From positions 22,755-86,754 of the forward strand of contig JAAGZO010001228.1 of assembly GCA_024206195.1 (NCBI GenBank): a stretch of 64,000 nt of DNA. The letters run 5' to 3'. The notes below the pieces were generated by a model. The model was not told where the DNA came from, ran no database searches, and was given only the letters and a program-made list of their open reading frames with translations. The position numbers were made by a program, and so were the translations under genes. The DNA comes from a bacterium (lineage in GTDB: Archaea; Nanoarchaeota; Nanoarchaeia; Woesearchaeales; UBA10216). Within the stretch, counting starts at the first letter, position 1, and each line of letters begins with the position of its first letter. Below, piece after piece: positions 7,779 through 17,070 of the stretch.

Positions 7779-7889
7779 ATGAAAAGAAGCTCTCGAAGAT
7801 GGAAGAAAAAGAAGCAAATGCGCTGGAAATGGCAGCGTAAAAAGCTTAAAAAGGTAAAGAGAGCTAGGAAGGGCGGAGCTGGAAGATAG
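7779..7889 (+). CDS. rpl41e: Ribosomal protein eL41 with a short N-terminal extension
   Basis: The C-terminal 23 residues from the internal Met at 7818 (MRWKWQRKKLKKVKRARKG) match the tiny single-helix protein eL41, with the characteristic MRWKW start and Lys/Arg repeats. TATA tttataaa at 7747-7754 is 25 bases before ATG 7779, so the leaderless start gives a 36-residue form with 13 extra residues (MKRSSRRWKKKKQ). The 7818 start would give the standard size. It is followed directly by the rRNA promoter. Confidence 0.82.
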   Translation: MKRSSRRWKKKKQMRWKWQRKKLKKVKRARKGGAGR

Positions 7890-7898
7890 CTTTGGTTT

Positions 7899-7917
7899 TC
7901 CGAAATCTTTATATATG
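7899..7917 (+). promoter_or_regulatory. Probable rRNA promoter (BRE/TATA)
   Basis: tccgaaatctttatatatg carries the CCGAAA BRE-like element and a strong TATA box and lies upstream of a roughly 200-base leader before 16S. It resembles other promoters in the window. Confidence 0.6.
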
Positions 7918-8140
7918 ACCGCTTCATCACAAATTATACTCAAATAGATTGGTTATATCGCCACCAATTCTTAAGTTAAGTTTTTTTACATCATGAATAC
8001 TTGATATTGTTATCAAGTACGATTTAATTTTGTGAGGTGATCAATGTAGTGATCACGACAATTCCAAATAAGACCAAAAATTGCGATCGACCAAATAAGA
8101 TAAATGATTTTATTTCTCCCTGTAGGATTACGTTGTTTTA
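7918..8140 (+). other. Pre-rRNA leader with hairpins and 16S processing strand
   Basis: It holds a perfect hairpin TACTTGATA-ttgt-TATCAAGTA (7998-8019) and two copies of the palindrome TGATCA (8038-8043, 8050-8055). At 8119-8140 lies the 5' strand of the 16S processing stem: CCTG, GATT, CGTT and TTTTA pair in order with CAGG, AATC, AACG and TAAAA at 9719-9744. Confidence 0.6.
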
Positions 8141-9711
<1,571 letters not shown>

Positions 9712-9722
9712 TTTTTTTTAAA

Positions 9723-10001
9723 ATGAACGAAACAATCTTTCAGGAAATTAAGATCCCTGGCGAGAACATACTTCTCGTGATAAAGGGTGCAGCTTTGCAA
9801 GATAGAAAGCTGTGTGTTTTTGATTTAGGAAAAAAATTGAAATGGGAAAAACCAATCGAGTCATTGGGTTTTGCTTTTGTTTCACGAAACGAGATTTTCA
9901 AAACAAGGTGCATATGCGCATGCATAGGCACAACAGATGATCCAAAATTTTTAGAATTTGATGTTGAAACAGGCAAAAAATTTGAGGGAAACTCCAGGTG
10001 A
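9723..10001 (+). CDS. Unrecognised 92-residue ORF in the 16S-23S spacer
   Basis: The frame starts 13 bases after the 16S end and encodes a protein of natural composition (MNETIFQEIKIPGENILL and following), with no membrane helix and a cysteine pair CICAC near residue 63. Its ATG lies inside the 3' strand of the 16S processing stem, and no ribosome site is possible upstream because the 16S end is there. It may be translated only after processing, or start further in. Protein-coding genes inside a 16S-23S spacer are unusual. Family unknown. Confidence 0.5.
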   Translation: MNETIFQEIKIPGENILLVIKGAALQDRKLCVFDLGKKLKWEKPIESLGFAFVSRNEIFKTRCICACIGTTDDPKFLEFDVETGKKFEGNSR

Positions 10002-10016
10002 TAGAGGAGGACAAAA

Positions 10017-10385
10017 ATGGACTCACATATAATTATAGAATATGTAAAACCTGCTGTTGTTCATGAGTTAGGAGCTAGGCTTGCACAACTTAGCGCAGAT
10101 AATGGAGAACAACAAGGAAGTGCGCGTGACATACCAGGGTATCTAAGCTCAGTTGACCCTGATGATGAATACGCTGTTATTTTATCCTTGCCTTTGGATA
10201 AAGAAACAACTTTTGATGATGTTGAGAAAGGAAAAGCAATTTTAGAAACAATAATAAGAATCGAGCCTTTCCCTGAAAAGCTCAGCGAGCCAACCATACG
10301 CGATGACGGTGGTTTGGCTGTTTGGAACGAAGATGGATCCAAAAATTGGATTTTTGGATTCAAAGATATATATCAAGGAATTTAA
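10017..10385 (+). CDS. Unrecognised 122-residue protein in the 16S-23S spacer
   Basis: A strong ribosome site (GAGGAGG at 10005-10011) precedes ATG 10017, which makes real translation likely. The protein is soluble, acidic and globular-looking; DPDDEYAVILSLPLDKETT and GGLAVWNEDGSKNWIFGFK suggest a small alpha-beta fold. It ends 12 bases before tRNA-Ala. The gene must be transcribed through the rRNA operon or from an internal promoter; I see no clear TATA box. Function unknown. Confidence 0.65.
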   Translation: MDSHIIIEYVKPAVVHELGARLAQLSADNGEQQGSARDIPGYLSSVDPDDEYAVILSLPLDKETTFDDVEKGKAILETIIRIEPFPEKLSEPTIRDDGGLAVWNEDGSKNWIFGFKDIYQGI

Positions 10386-10397
10386 TTCATTAACAAT

Positions 10398-10503
10398 GGG
10401 CCCGTAGCTCAGCCTGGAAAAGGGTCCGAGTAGCGGGCTCGTTGGGCTATAGAGCATCGCCCTTGCAAGGCGGGGGCCTCGGGTTCAAATCCCGACGGGT
10501 CCA
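10398..10503 (+). tRNA. tRNA-Ala (TGC) with a D-arm intron, in the rRNA spacer
   Basis: The acceptor GGGCCCG (10398-10404) pairs with CGGGTCC (10496-10502), discriminator A10503. The anticodon loop CTTGCAA gives TGC at 10464-10466. A tRNA-Ala in the 16S-23S spacer is the classical archaeal arrangement. The D loop is enlarged by 32 bases; removing 10418-10449 restores the usual CAGCCTGGTAGAGC. CCA is not encoded. Confidence 0.93.
10418..10449 (+). other. tRNA-Ala intron in the D loop, BHB type
   Basis: GCCT (10412-10415) pairs with GGGC (10444-10447). Bulges GGA and TAT flank it, and cleavage after their second bases excises 32 bases and restores the G18-G19 of the D loop. The inner helix is weak (AA/TT, then CGAG/CTCG). 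An alternative pairing AGCC/GGCT would delete G19 and is therefore less likely. Confidence 0.7.
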
Positions 10504-10612
10504 TTCATACTCATCAATTCCAAAGTGATGTGTTTGCTAGGCATTTCGGATGAATGCCCTGCATAGGTTAAGATAGAGCTCGGTAATACTGAGATCAAAT
10601 CCTATTTATGAA
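10504..10612 (+). other. Spacer between tRNA-Ala and 23S
   Basis: No gene is seen. The spacer holds a hairpin GGCATT-TCGGATG-AATGCC (10540-10558). Its last bases (ATGAA) can extend the 23S terminal helix by pairing with TTCAT after the 23S end. Confidence 0.5.
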
Positions 10613-13108
10613 GCCATGCGTGTTGGAGGATACTATTAGGTGGAAGACTCGGCTCAAACGCTGAATAAGGACGCGACAAGCTGCGTTATGCCCCGGCGAG
10701 TCGCATGTAGACATTGAACCGGGGATTTCTGAATGAGACTTCTCCTTGGATCCGTAAGGATGGGGAACGCAGGGAATTGAAACATCTTAGTACCTGCAGG
10801 AAAAGAAATCAATCGAGATGCTGCTAGTAACGGCGAGTGAAAACAGCACAAGGCAAACCGAATCCTTTTTTGAAAGAGAAAGGAAATGTGGTGTTTAGAC
10901 TTTCTTACAACTCTCTCTTGGGAACTTGAAGTCTGCTGGAAAGCAGTTCCATAGAGGGTGATAGTCCCGTAAAGGCAACTTAGAAGAGTTTGAAAGTCTC
11001 TAGAGTACCGTTTGCTGGATACCAAACGGGAATTTGGGAGTTACCAACTTCTAACCTTAAATACGTTTTGAGACCGATAGCGTATAGTACCGTGAGGGAA
11101 CGTTGAAAAGAACCCTTATCGGGGAGTTCAAAGAATCCGAAACCTAATAGTGATAGTGTGATAGGGCACTAAGGTGTTCTATCGTGCGTTTCGAATAACG
11201 TGCCAGGGAGTTTATCTGAGTAGCAAGGGTAATCCTTTATTGGAGCACCCTAAGCGAAAGCAATAAGCCCGCAATTTATGAGGGGCGAGGTATGAAAGTG
11301 CCTGGAGTTACTTGGATAAGATCCGAAGCTGGGCGATCTAGCCGTGGGTAAGGTGAAGCAGGGGTAAAATCCTGTGGAGGCCTGAAGAGGTGCTGTGAAC
11401 AAGCGTTCTTCTAACCTGTGGCTAGGGGTGAAAAGCCAATCGAGCCCAGCGATAGCTGGTTCCTACCGAAGTTGGCCGTAGTCAAGTCTCAAAGGAGACA
11501 GCTGGGGAGGTAGAGGTACGGATTGGGGATTTAGGCGTCGAAAGATGTCGGTCCCTTGTCCAACTCCAAATGCCTCAGCGTCGTAGATATTGGGAAACGG
11601 GGAGTCCGGGGTAAGCTTGGCTCCCGAAAGGGGAACAACCCAGACTACAGTTAAGGTCCCAAAATACTAGCTAAGTGTTAAAGGGTGAAGAGTGTCCGTA
11701 GCCTAAGACAGCGAGGAGGTTGGCTCAGAAGCAGCCATCCTTTAAAAAGTGCGTAACAGCTTACTTGTCAAGGTTGCGGGTCTCTAAAGTGGACGGGGCT
11801 AAGTTAGTTACCGATACTGTAGACGTCGAAAGACGTGGTAGGTAGGCGTTCTGTTAGGGTAAAAGCGTCCTCGCGAGTGGATGTGAACCTTTCAGAAATG
11901 AAAATCCTGGCGGTAGTAGGACCTGAGCAGCGTGAGAACCGCTGCCACCGTAAGGGCAAGGGTTCCTTGGCAATGCTGATCAGCCAAGGATTAGTTGATC
12001 CTAACCGACTTCATAAATTGTGTGTCGGGAAAGGGAAAAAGGTTAATATTCCTTTACTGTTTAAGTATGTACGGCGACGTAAGTTCTATTTGTGACGCTT
12101 TTGGCTAGGTTGACATCTGATCAACGATGTTAATCAGGATAATTCAGTGGAGTATCGTAACGATGAGAAACTGAATAAACCTGAGAATAGTAGAGTTTTG
12201 CTCTATTCAGCCGATGCCTGGAGCCCGTGAAAAGCGAATAGGAAAAAATCTTGAACAATCATACCAAGAACCAGCACAGGTGCCCCTAGGTGAGAAGCCT
12301 AAGGTGTGAAGGTCTAATCAAATTGAGGGAATTCGGCATATTAGCCCCGTACCTTCGGTATAAGGGGTCCCTGCAGCTGTGTTCGTATGAATGCAGTTGC
12401 AGGGCGCAGTGACTAAGAGGGTCCGACTGTTTAACAAAAACTTAACTCTCTGCTAGCCCGTAAGGGTGTGTATAGGGGGTGACGTCTGCCCAGTGCCAGT
12501 ACTTCAAACTCCTTTTCAAGGGAGCTAAGAGCTGGTAAACGGCGGGAGTAACTATAACTCTCTTAAGGTAGCGAAATACCTTGTCGTTTGATTGACGACG
12601 TGCATGAATGACGTAACGAGATCCTCACTGTCCCCAATTTGAGTCCTCCGAACACACTTTCCTGGTGCAAAGGCCAGGGATCTCCAGTGGGAAGTGAAGA
12701 CCCCGTGAAACTTTACTGTAGCTTGTTGCTGCAATGTGAGCTTCGCTGTGTAGCGTAGGTGGTAGTTGCTTGATGCTTGATCGCTAGATTAAGTTTAGAC
12801 AAAAAATGAAACACCACCCTGTGAAATTTGCGTTGCTTACCAGCATTGCTGGGACAACTATAGGCAGACAGTTTGGCTGGGGTGGCACTCTGCTGAAATT
12901 GTATCAGCAGAGCCCAAAGGTTGGCTCAGACGGGTCAGAAATCCGTCGTAGAGTGTAAGGGCAAAAGCCAGCCTGACTGCGTTTCCACTAAGCAGAAACT
13001 CAGAAAAGAAATTTAGGCCTAGCGAACCTCTGTGCCTTATTGGTTGGGGCCAGAGATGACCAAAAAGTTACTCCGGGGATAACAGAGTTGTCTCGCCCGA
13101 GAGCTCAT

Positions 13109-13155
13109 ATTATCCCTTTTGGTTAAGAATCGCTTTATCCAAAAGGGTAGAGTAA
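13109..13155 (+). other. 23S rRNA intron 1, BHB type, 47 bases
   Basis: The peptidyl-transferase-region sequence GAGCTCATATCGACGG is interrupted after CTCAT. GCTC pairs with GAGT, bulges ATA and AAA follow, and cleavage after the second base of each restores CTCATATCGACGG. The intron core is a 9-bp hairpin CCCTTTTGG/CCAAAAGGG. The site matches E. coli about 2477 in helix 89. Confidence 0.87.
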
Positions 13156-13244
13156 ATCGACGGCGAGGCTTGCTACATCGATGTCGGCCCTTCCTATCCT
13201 GGTTGTGCAGAAGCAGCCAAGGGTGGGGGTGTTCACCCATCAAA

Positions 13245-13285
13245 AAGGTTTTCAGACATTGTAGCTCTGATTACACCTCTGATAG
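13245..13285 (+). other. 23S rRNA intron 2, BHB type, 41 bases
   Basis: The block after the A-loop, expected as CCCATNAAAGGGGATCG, is split. ATCA (13239-13242) pairs with TGAT (13280-13283), the outer helix is CCC/GGG, and bulges are AAA and AGA. The inner helix AGGT/ACCT has one extra C (13279). Cleavage gives CCCATCAAAAGGGATCG, the same length as the archaeal consensus. Confidence 0.83.
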
Positions 13286-13618
13286 AGGGATCGCGAGCTG
13301 GGTTCACAACGTTGTGAGACAGTTGGTTTAATATCTACTGGAGATGTTTAATGTCTGAGGGGAAGGAAGCTTTAGTACGAGAGGAACAAGCTTTCGAGGC
13401 CACTGGTCCACCGGTTATCTGACAAGGTAGGCCGGGCAGCTACGCCTTACAGGGATAAGTGCTGAAAGCATCTAAGCACGAAGCCCTCCTCGAAAATAGA
13501 CATTATGGACTCCTATAGAAGATAGGTTTAATAGAGCGGGAGTGTAAGCACGAAGGCAACGACGTGTTCAGCTCGCCGCCACTAATCGTTCGTATCAACA
13601 CGCATGGCATTTCATTTA

Positions 13619-13686
13619 TTTTAAACTGAAAAGTTTAAAATTCAAAAACTTTAGTCACAGTTTTTGTTATTTTACTTTTTCTTTTA
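13619..13686 (+). terminator. Hairpin plus T-rich tract after 23S
   Basis: TTTTAAACT-GAAA-AGTTTAAAA (13619-13640) is a perfect 9-bp stem with a GNRA loop. A T-rich stretch (gtttttgttattttactttt and on, to 13686) follows and is the likely rRNA terminator. Confidence 0.6.
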
Positions 13687-13792
13687 GATTATTTTTAGTT
13701 AGTGTAAACTACAAAGAACTTCTAAAGAAAAATTAGAACTAGCGATAGCTCTACAGAAAACTATATAAACTAACTATTCTAAATACGCTTTT

Positions 13793-14122
13793 ATGGCAAC
13801 GAAAAAATCAGATGACAGAACAATGGCAATATTGGCCCATGTACTTGGTTTACTTGTTGGTTTTTTAGGACCACTAATTATATTGCTTGCAGTAGAAAGC
13901 GAGTACGTAAAGAATCATGCAAGAATTGCTTTGAACTGGCAGTTTAGTGTTTTGATATATTTAATCATATGTCTTCCACTAATGATTATTCTTATCGGAA
14001 TTCCACTCATATTTGCAGTGAGTTTGGTTGATTTTATCTTCCCGATAATTGCAGCAGTTAAAGCAAGCAACGACGAACTCTGGAAGTATCCTGTTTCAAT
14101 TCCTTTTTTTAAGGTGAAGTAG
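13793..14122 (+). CDS. DUF4870/Tic20-like small membrane protein
   Basis: The 109-residue protein has the DUF4870 pattern: a short charged start, DRTMAILAHVLGLLVGFLGPL, then EYVKNHARIALNWQFSVLIY, and two further hydrophobic helices. Three to four membrane segments are predicted. The family is common in prokaryotes and its role is unknown. TATA tatataaa at 13762-13769 sits 24 bases before ATG 13793, so the transcript is leaderless. It stands alone after the rRNA locus. Confidence 0.8.
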   Translation: MATKKSDDRTMAILAHVLGLLVGFLGPLIILLAVESEYVKNHARIALNWQFSVLIYLIICLPLMIILIGIPLIFAVSLVDFIFPIIAAVKASNDELWKYPVSIPFFKVK

Positions 14123-14172
14123 GTAAGCTTAGAAACCAAAACATATTAAAGCGGGAGCTCTATTAAGATGTT

Positions 14173-15132
14173 ATGCTTGATTTATCCATATGGGTATTAG
14201 TCTTTGTAGTAAGTCTTGTTGTTTTAATCAAAGCAGCAGACTCTTTCACTATTTCTGCAGAGAAGATTGGCCTGTATTTCGGTCTTCCGGCATTTATTGT
14301 TGGTGTTACAATAGTTTCAATAGGAACCTCGCTGCCAGAGCTTGTTTCATCCATATTTGCTGTTTTAAGCAACTCCTCTGAAATCGTTGTTGGAAATGTT
14401 GTTGGTTCAAACATTGCAAACATACTTCTTGTTTTGGCTGTTGCTGGTATAATCGGAAAAAGAGTACATATTGAGAAAAAGCTTCTTCGTGTAGACCTTC
14501 CTTTAATGGTGGTTTCTGCTTTTGTTTTGGCAATAACTGTTTGGGATGGTCTTTTTTCTTTGCCAGAAGCCTTTCTTTGTCTTCTTTGCCTAATTATTTA
14601 TTTGTTCTACATAATAAGAAAGCACAGGCGCAGCGGTCCTGAAATCAGAAAAGAGATGAAATCAGAGATAAAAGTAAAAAGAAGATTTGACTGGAAAGCA
14701 CTTACATTCCTTATTATAAGCACAATTTTAATTTACCTTAGCGCTAAATACACAATAGAATCAGTTGTTAGACTTTCAGCAATGTTGAATATTGGAAAAG
14801 AGATAGTTGCAGCAAGTGCAATTGCAATAGGAACTTCGCTGCCTGAATTAATGGTTACTGTGTCTGCAGCTAGGCGAGGAAAGCCAGAAATAGCAGTAGG
14901 AAACATAATAGGCTCTAACATCTTTAACTCATTTGCTGTTATGGGTGTTCCAGCATTAGTTGGAAGCTTAATAATACCTCCTAGCATACTAGCATTCAGC
15001 TTGCCTGTAATGCTTCTAGCCACATTACTGTTCTTCTTTATATCAATGGATAAAGAAATCACAAGGGCAGAAGGCATTGTTCTTCTTATATTCTATGCAT
15101 TCTTCATTGCAAAGCTATTTAATGTGTTCTGA
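14173..15132 (+). CDS. Sodium/calcium exchanger (CaCA family, YrbG-like)
   Basis: This 319-residue membrane protein has about ten helices and the two inverted alpha repeats of the family: VSIGTSLPELVSSIFA followed by GNVVGSNIANILLVL near residue 52, and AIGTSLPELMVTVSAA followed by GNIIGSNIFNSFAVM near 218. The Glu of each SLPEL and the Asn of each GSN bind cation. A basic central loop (KEMKSEIKVKRR) separates the halves. It should exchange Na+ or H+ for Ca2+. Single gene. Confidence 0.92.
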   Translation: MLDLSIWVLVFVVSLVVLIKAADSFTISAEKIGLYFGLPAFIVGVTIVSIGTSLPELVSSIFAVLSNSSEIVVGNVVGSNIANILLVLAVAGIIGKRVHIEKKLLRVDLPLMVVSAFVLAITVWDGLFSLPEAFLCLLCLIIYLFYIIRKHRRSGPEIRKEMKSEIKVKRRFDWKALTFLIISTILIYLSAKYTIESVVRLSAMLNIGKEIVAASAIAIGTSLPELMVTVSAARRGKPEIAVGNIIGSNIFNSFAVMGVPALVGSLIIPPSILAFSLPVMLLATLLFFFISMDKEITRAEGIVLLIFYAFFIAKLFNVF

Positions 15133-15171
15133 ACCGCTACATTTTAAAACACCGCACTATTTCTTCTCCCT

Positions 15172-16404
15172 ATGTCAATAGAAATAATGGCTCCAGCAGG
15201 CTCTTATGAGTCTCTGATGGCTGCAATCAAAGCAGGAGCAGGCTCAGTCTACTTTGGAGTCGGCAATCTTAACATGAGAAGCAGGTCTGCAAACTTTCAG
15301 TTCGATGATCTGAAAAAGGTAGCAGCAATCTGCAAAAAACACAAAGTAAATTCATATCTCACATTAAACACTGTAATGTATGATGAGGATATAAAATCAA
15401 TAAAGAAAATATGTGATATTGCAAAGAAAGCAGGCATAACAGCAGTTATTGCAAGCGATATCTCTGTTATCAACTACTGCAACAAGATTAACTTGGAAGT
15501 GCATATGTCAACTCAGGTCAACATAAGCAACATAGAGGCAGTTAAGTTCTACTCAAAATTCGCAGATGTTATTGTTCTTGCAAGAGAACTAAACCTGGAG
15601 CAGATAAAAAATATTGTGAGTGAGATAAAAAAGCAGAAAATAAAAGGGCCAAAAGGAAAATTAATCCAAATAGAAATCTTCATCCACGGCGCATTATGCG
15701 TTTCAATATCCGGAAAGTGCTACATGAGTTTAGCGCAGTACAACAAATCTGCAAACAGGGGTGCTTGCTTGCAAGCATGTAGAAGATCATACAAAGTAAT
15801 TGATGATGAAACAGGGGATGAACTAAAAATTGACAATCAGTTTGTAATGTCTCCAAAGGATCTCTGCACAATTTCAGTCCTTGATAAGATCCTAAAATCA
15901 GGAGTTACTGTTTTGAAGATTGAAGGCCGTGGAAGATCTCCAGATTATGTTTACAAAACAACAAAAGCATACAAGGAAGCAATTGAAAGCATAGAAAACA
16001 AGACATACACAAAGAAAAAAATTGACAACTGGCTTAAAGAACTCGGCTCTGTTTACAATCGCGGTTTCTGGCACGGCGGATACTATCTTGGAAACAAGCT
16101 TGGTGAGTGGTGTGACCGCTATGGTTCAAAAGCAACAGAGAAAAAAACATTCCTTGGAATCTGCAATAACTATTACACAAAAAAGAGCATTGCAGAGTTC
16201 ACACTGCAGGCAGGCGGTATTAAGAAAGGCAGTAAAATAATCATCACAGGCCCTACAACAGGCGTTATAGAAACAAAACTTGAAGACTTCTTTGTAGACG
16301 AAAAGCCAACAACACAAGCAAAAAAAGGAGATATCATAACATTCAAGCTAAACGAAAAAACAAGAATGAATGATAAGCTGTTTGTTGTAGCCCCTATTAA
16401 GTGA
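15172..16404 (+). CDS. Peptidase U32 family protein (RNA hydroxylation type)
   Basis: The protein (410 residues) begins with the U32 signature (MAPAGSYESLMAAIKAGAGS, then VYFGV). The cysteine motif SISGKCYMSLAQYNKSANRG-ACLQACRR lies near residue 177 and would bind iron-sulfur. Bacterial relatives TrhP and RlhA hydroxylate tRNA uridine or 23S rRNA cytidine, and protease activity is doubtful. Which RNA is modified here cannot be told. ATG 15172 lies about 22 bases after attttaaaac, so it is leaderless. Confidence 0.88.
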   Translation: MSIEIMAPAGSYESLMAAIKAGAGSVYFGVGNLNMRSRSANFQFDDLKKVAAICKKHKVNSYLTLNTVMYDEDIKSIKKICDIAKKAGITAVIASDISVINYCNKINLEVHMSTQVNISNIEAVKFYSKFADVIVLARELNLEQIKNIVSEIKKQKIKGPKGKLIQIEIFIHGALCVSISGKCYMSLAQYNKSANRGACLQACRRSYKVIDDETGDELKIDNQFVMSPKDLCTISVLDKILKSGVTVLKIEGRGRSPDYVYKTTKAYKEAIESIENKTYTKKKIDNWLKELGSVYNRGFWHGGYYLGNKLGEWCDRYGSKATEKKTFLGICNNYYTKKSIAEFTLQAGGIKKGSKIIITGPTTGVIETKLEDFFVDEKPTTQAKKGDIITFKLNEKTRMNDKLFVVAPIK

Positions 16405-16428
16405 TAACAAAACCGAAAGATTTATAAA
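16404..16428 (+). promoter_or_regulatory. Promoter with CCGAAAG-TTTATAAA consensus
   Basis: AACAAAACCGAAAGATTTATAAA precedes ATG 16451 by 22 bases. The same BRE-TATA string occurs before 44451 and, on the minus strand, before 50689. Confidence 0.75.
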
Positions 16429-16450
16429 GCACGGTTCTATTTAATGGTCT

Positions 16451-17068
16451 ATGGCAATAGAACTCATAGCTAATGGGGAATACGAGAAGATAGAACGGAA
16501 TAATAAGAAGTATAAACCTTTAGTGAAAAAACTCATTGCAGCTGATGCTGTTTCTGAAAAGTTAATAGAACATGATCTAGAAGATATCATGCCAAAGGAA
16601 CAAAACGAGTACTTGGCTATTTTGAAGTTATGTGGTAAACCAGTAGCTTATCTAAGACATTCTTGTTATGATTCGCTTGACGAGCTTGAAACCGCAATGC
16701 CTGACCTTTTGGATATAGATAAAGAGGAACAGGAACGCTTTAAAGATATTCCTTCTATTGTACTTTCTGAAAAATCGCCAATGGAATACCTAAGGGATGC
16801 TGATGGAAATTCTGTTGATTCACTTGATCTTGCTTCTCGCACAGGTCTGCCTAGTGAAACACCAGGTATTTTCATAAAGGGTATGAAGTCCTTGTTTGAG
16901 GGTGCGGGTCATGGAAGAGAGCTAATTAACTACGCAAAAAGCAAGCACGCAACACTCTTTTTAGAGCCGCTTGATGCTGATGCTGAATCCTTTTTCAAGT
17001 ACCTTGGTTTTAAAGAATCAGGCTTACACATCGAAGAAGAAAAAATGCGTCCTATACTCTATCTTTAG
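16451..17068 (+). CDS. Probable GNAT-type acetyltransferase
   Basis: The C-terminal half (residues 125-205) resembles a GNAT fold: IFIKGMKSLFEGAGHGRELI has the spacing of the acetyl-CoA motif A loop, followed by TLFLEPLDADAESFFKYLGF, the usual end-of-fold motif. The N-terminal half is acidic and unassigned. The canonical Q/RxxGxG/A is only partly kept (GAGHGREL), so activity is not certain. Leaderless from the strong promoter at 16404-16428. The substrate cannot be inferred from the neighbours. Confidence 0.6.
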   Translation: MAIELIANGEYEKIERNNKKYKPLVKKLIAADAVSEKLIEHDLEDIMPKEQNEYLAILKLCGKPVAYLRHSCYDSLDELETAMPDLLDIDKEEQERFKDIPSIVLSEKSPMEYLRDADGNSVDSLDLASRTGLPSETPGIFIKGMKSLFEGAGHGRELINYAKSKHATLFLEPLDADAESFFKYLGFKESGLHIEEEKMRPILYL

Positions 17069-17070
17069 AA

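Larger units (their letters stand above)
10613..13608 (+). rRNA. rrl: 23S ribosomal RNA (contains two introns)
   Basis: The ends are set by a perfect 13-bp terminal helix, GCCATGCGTGTTG (10613-10625) with CAACACGCATGGC (13596-13608). Conserved blocks include CTAGTAACGGCGAGTGAA (10825), AACTATAACTCTCTTAAGG (12550), GACCCCGTGAAACTTTACTG (12699), CCGGGGATAACAG (13074) and the sarcin-ricin AGTACGAGAGGAAC (13374). Without the 47- and 41-base introns it is about 2908 bases. No 5S gene follows. Confidence 0.95.

Noticed and set aside
10560..10612. tRNA-like fold before 23S
   Set aside because: GGTTAAGATAGAGC resembles a D arm, but no acceptor stem or T arm can be completed.
10654..13331. Several frames within 23S, such as 11835-12095 and 13119-13331
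   Set aside because: They coincide with conserved 23S blocks and one spans an intron; no sign of translation.
13619..13792. 5S rRNA in the region after 23S
   Set aside because: Only a 9-bp hairpin and T-rich sequence are visible and no 5S motifs.
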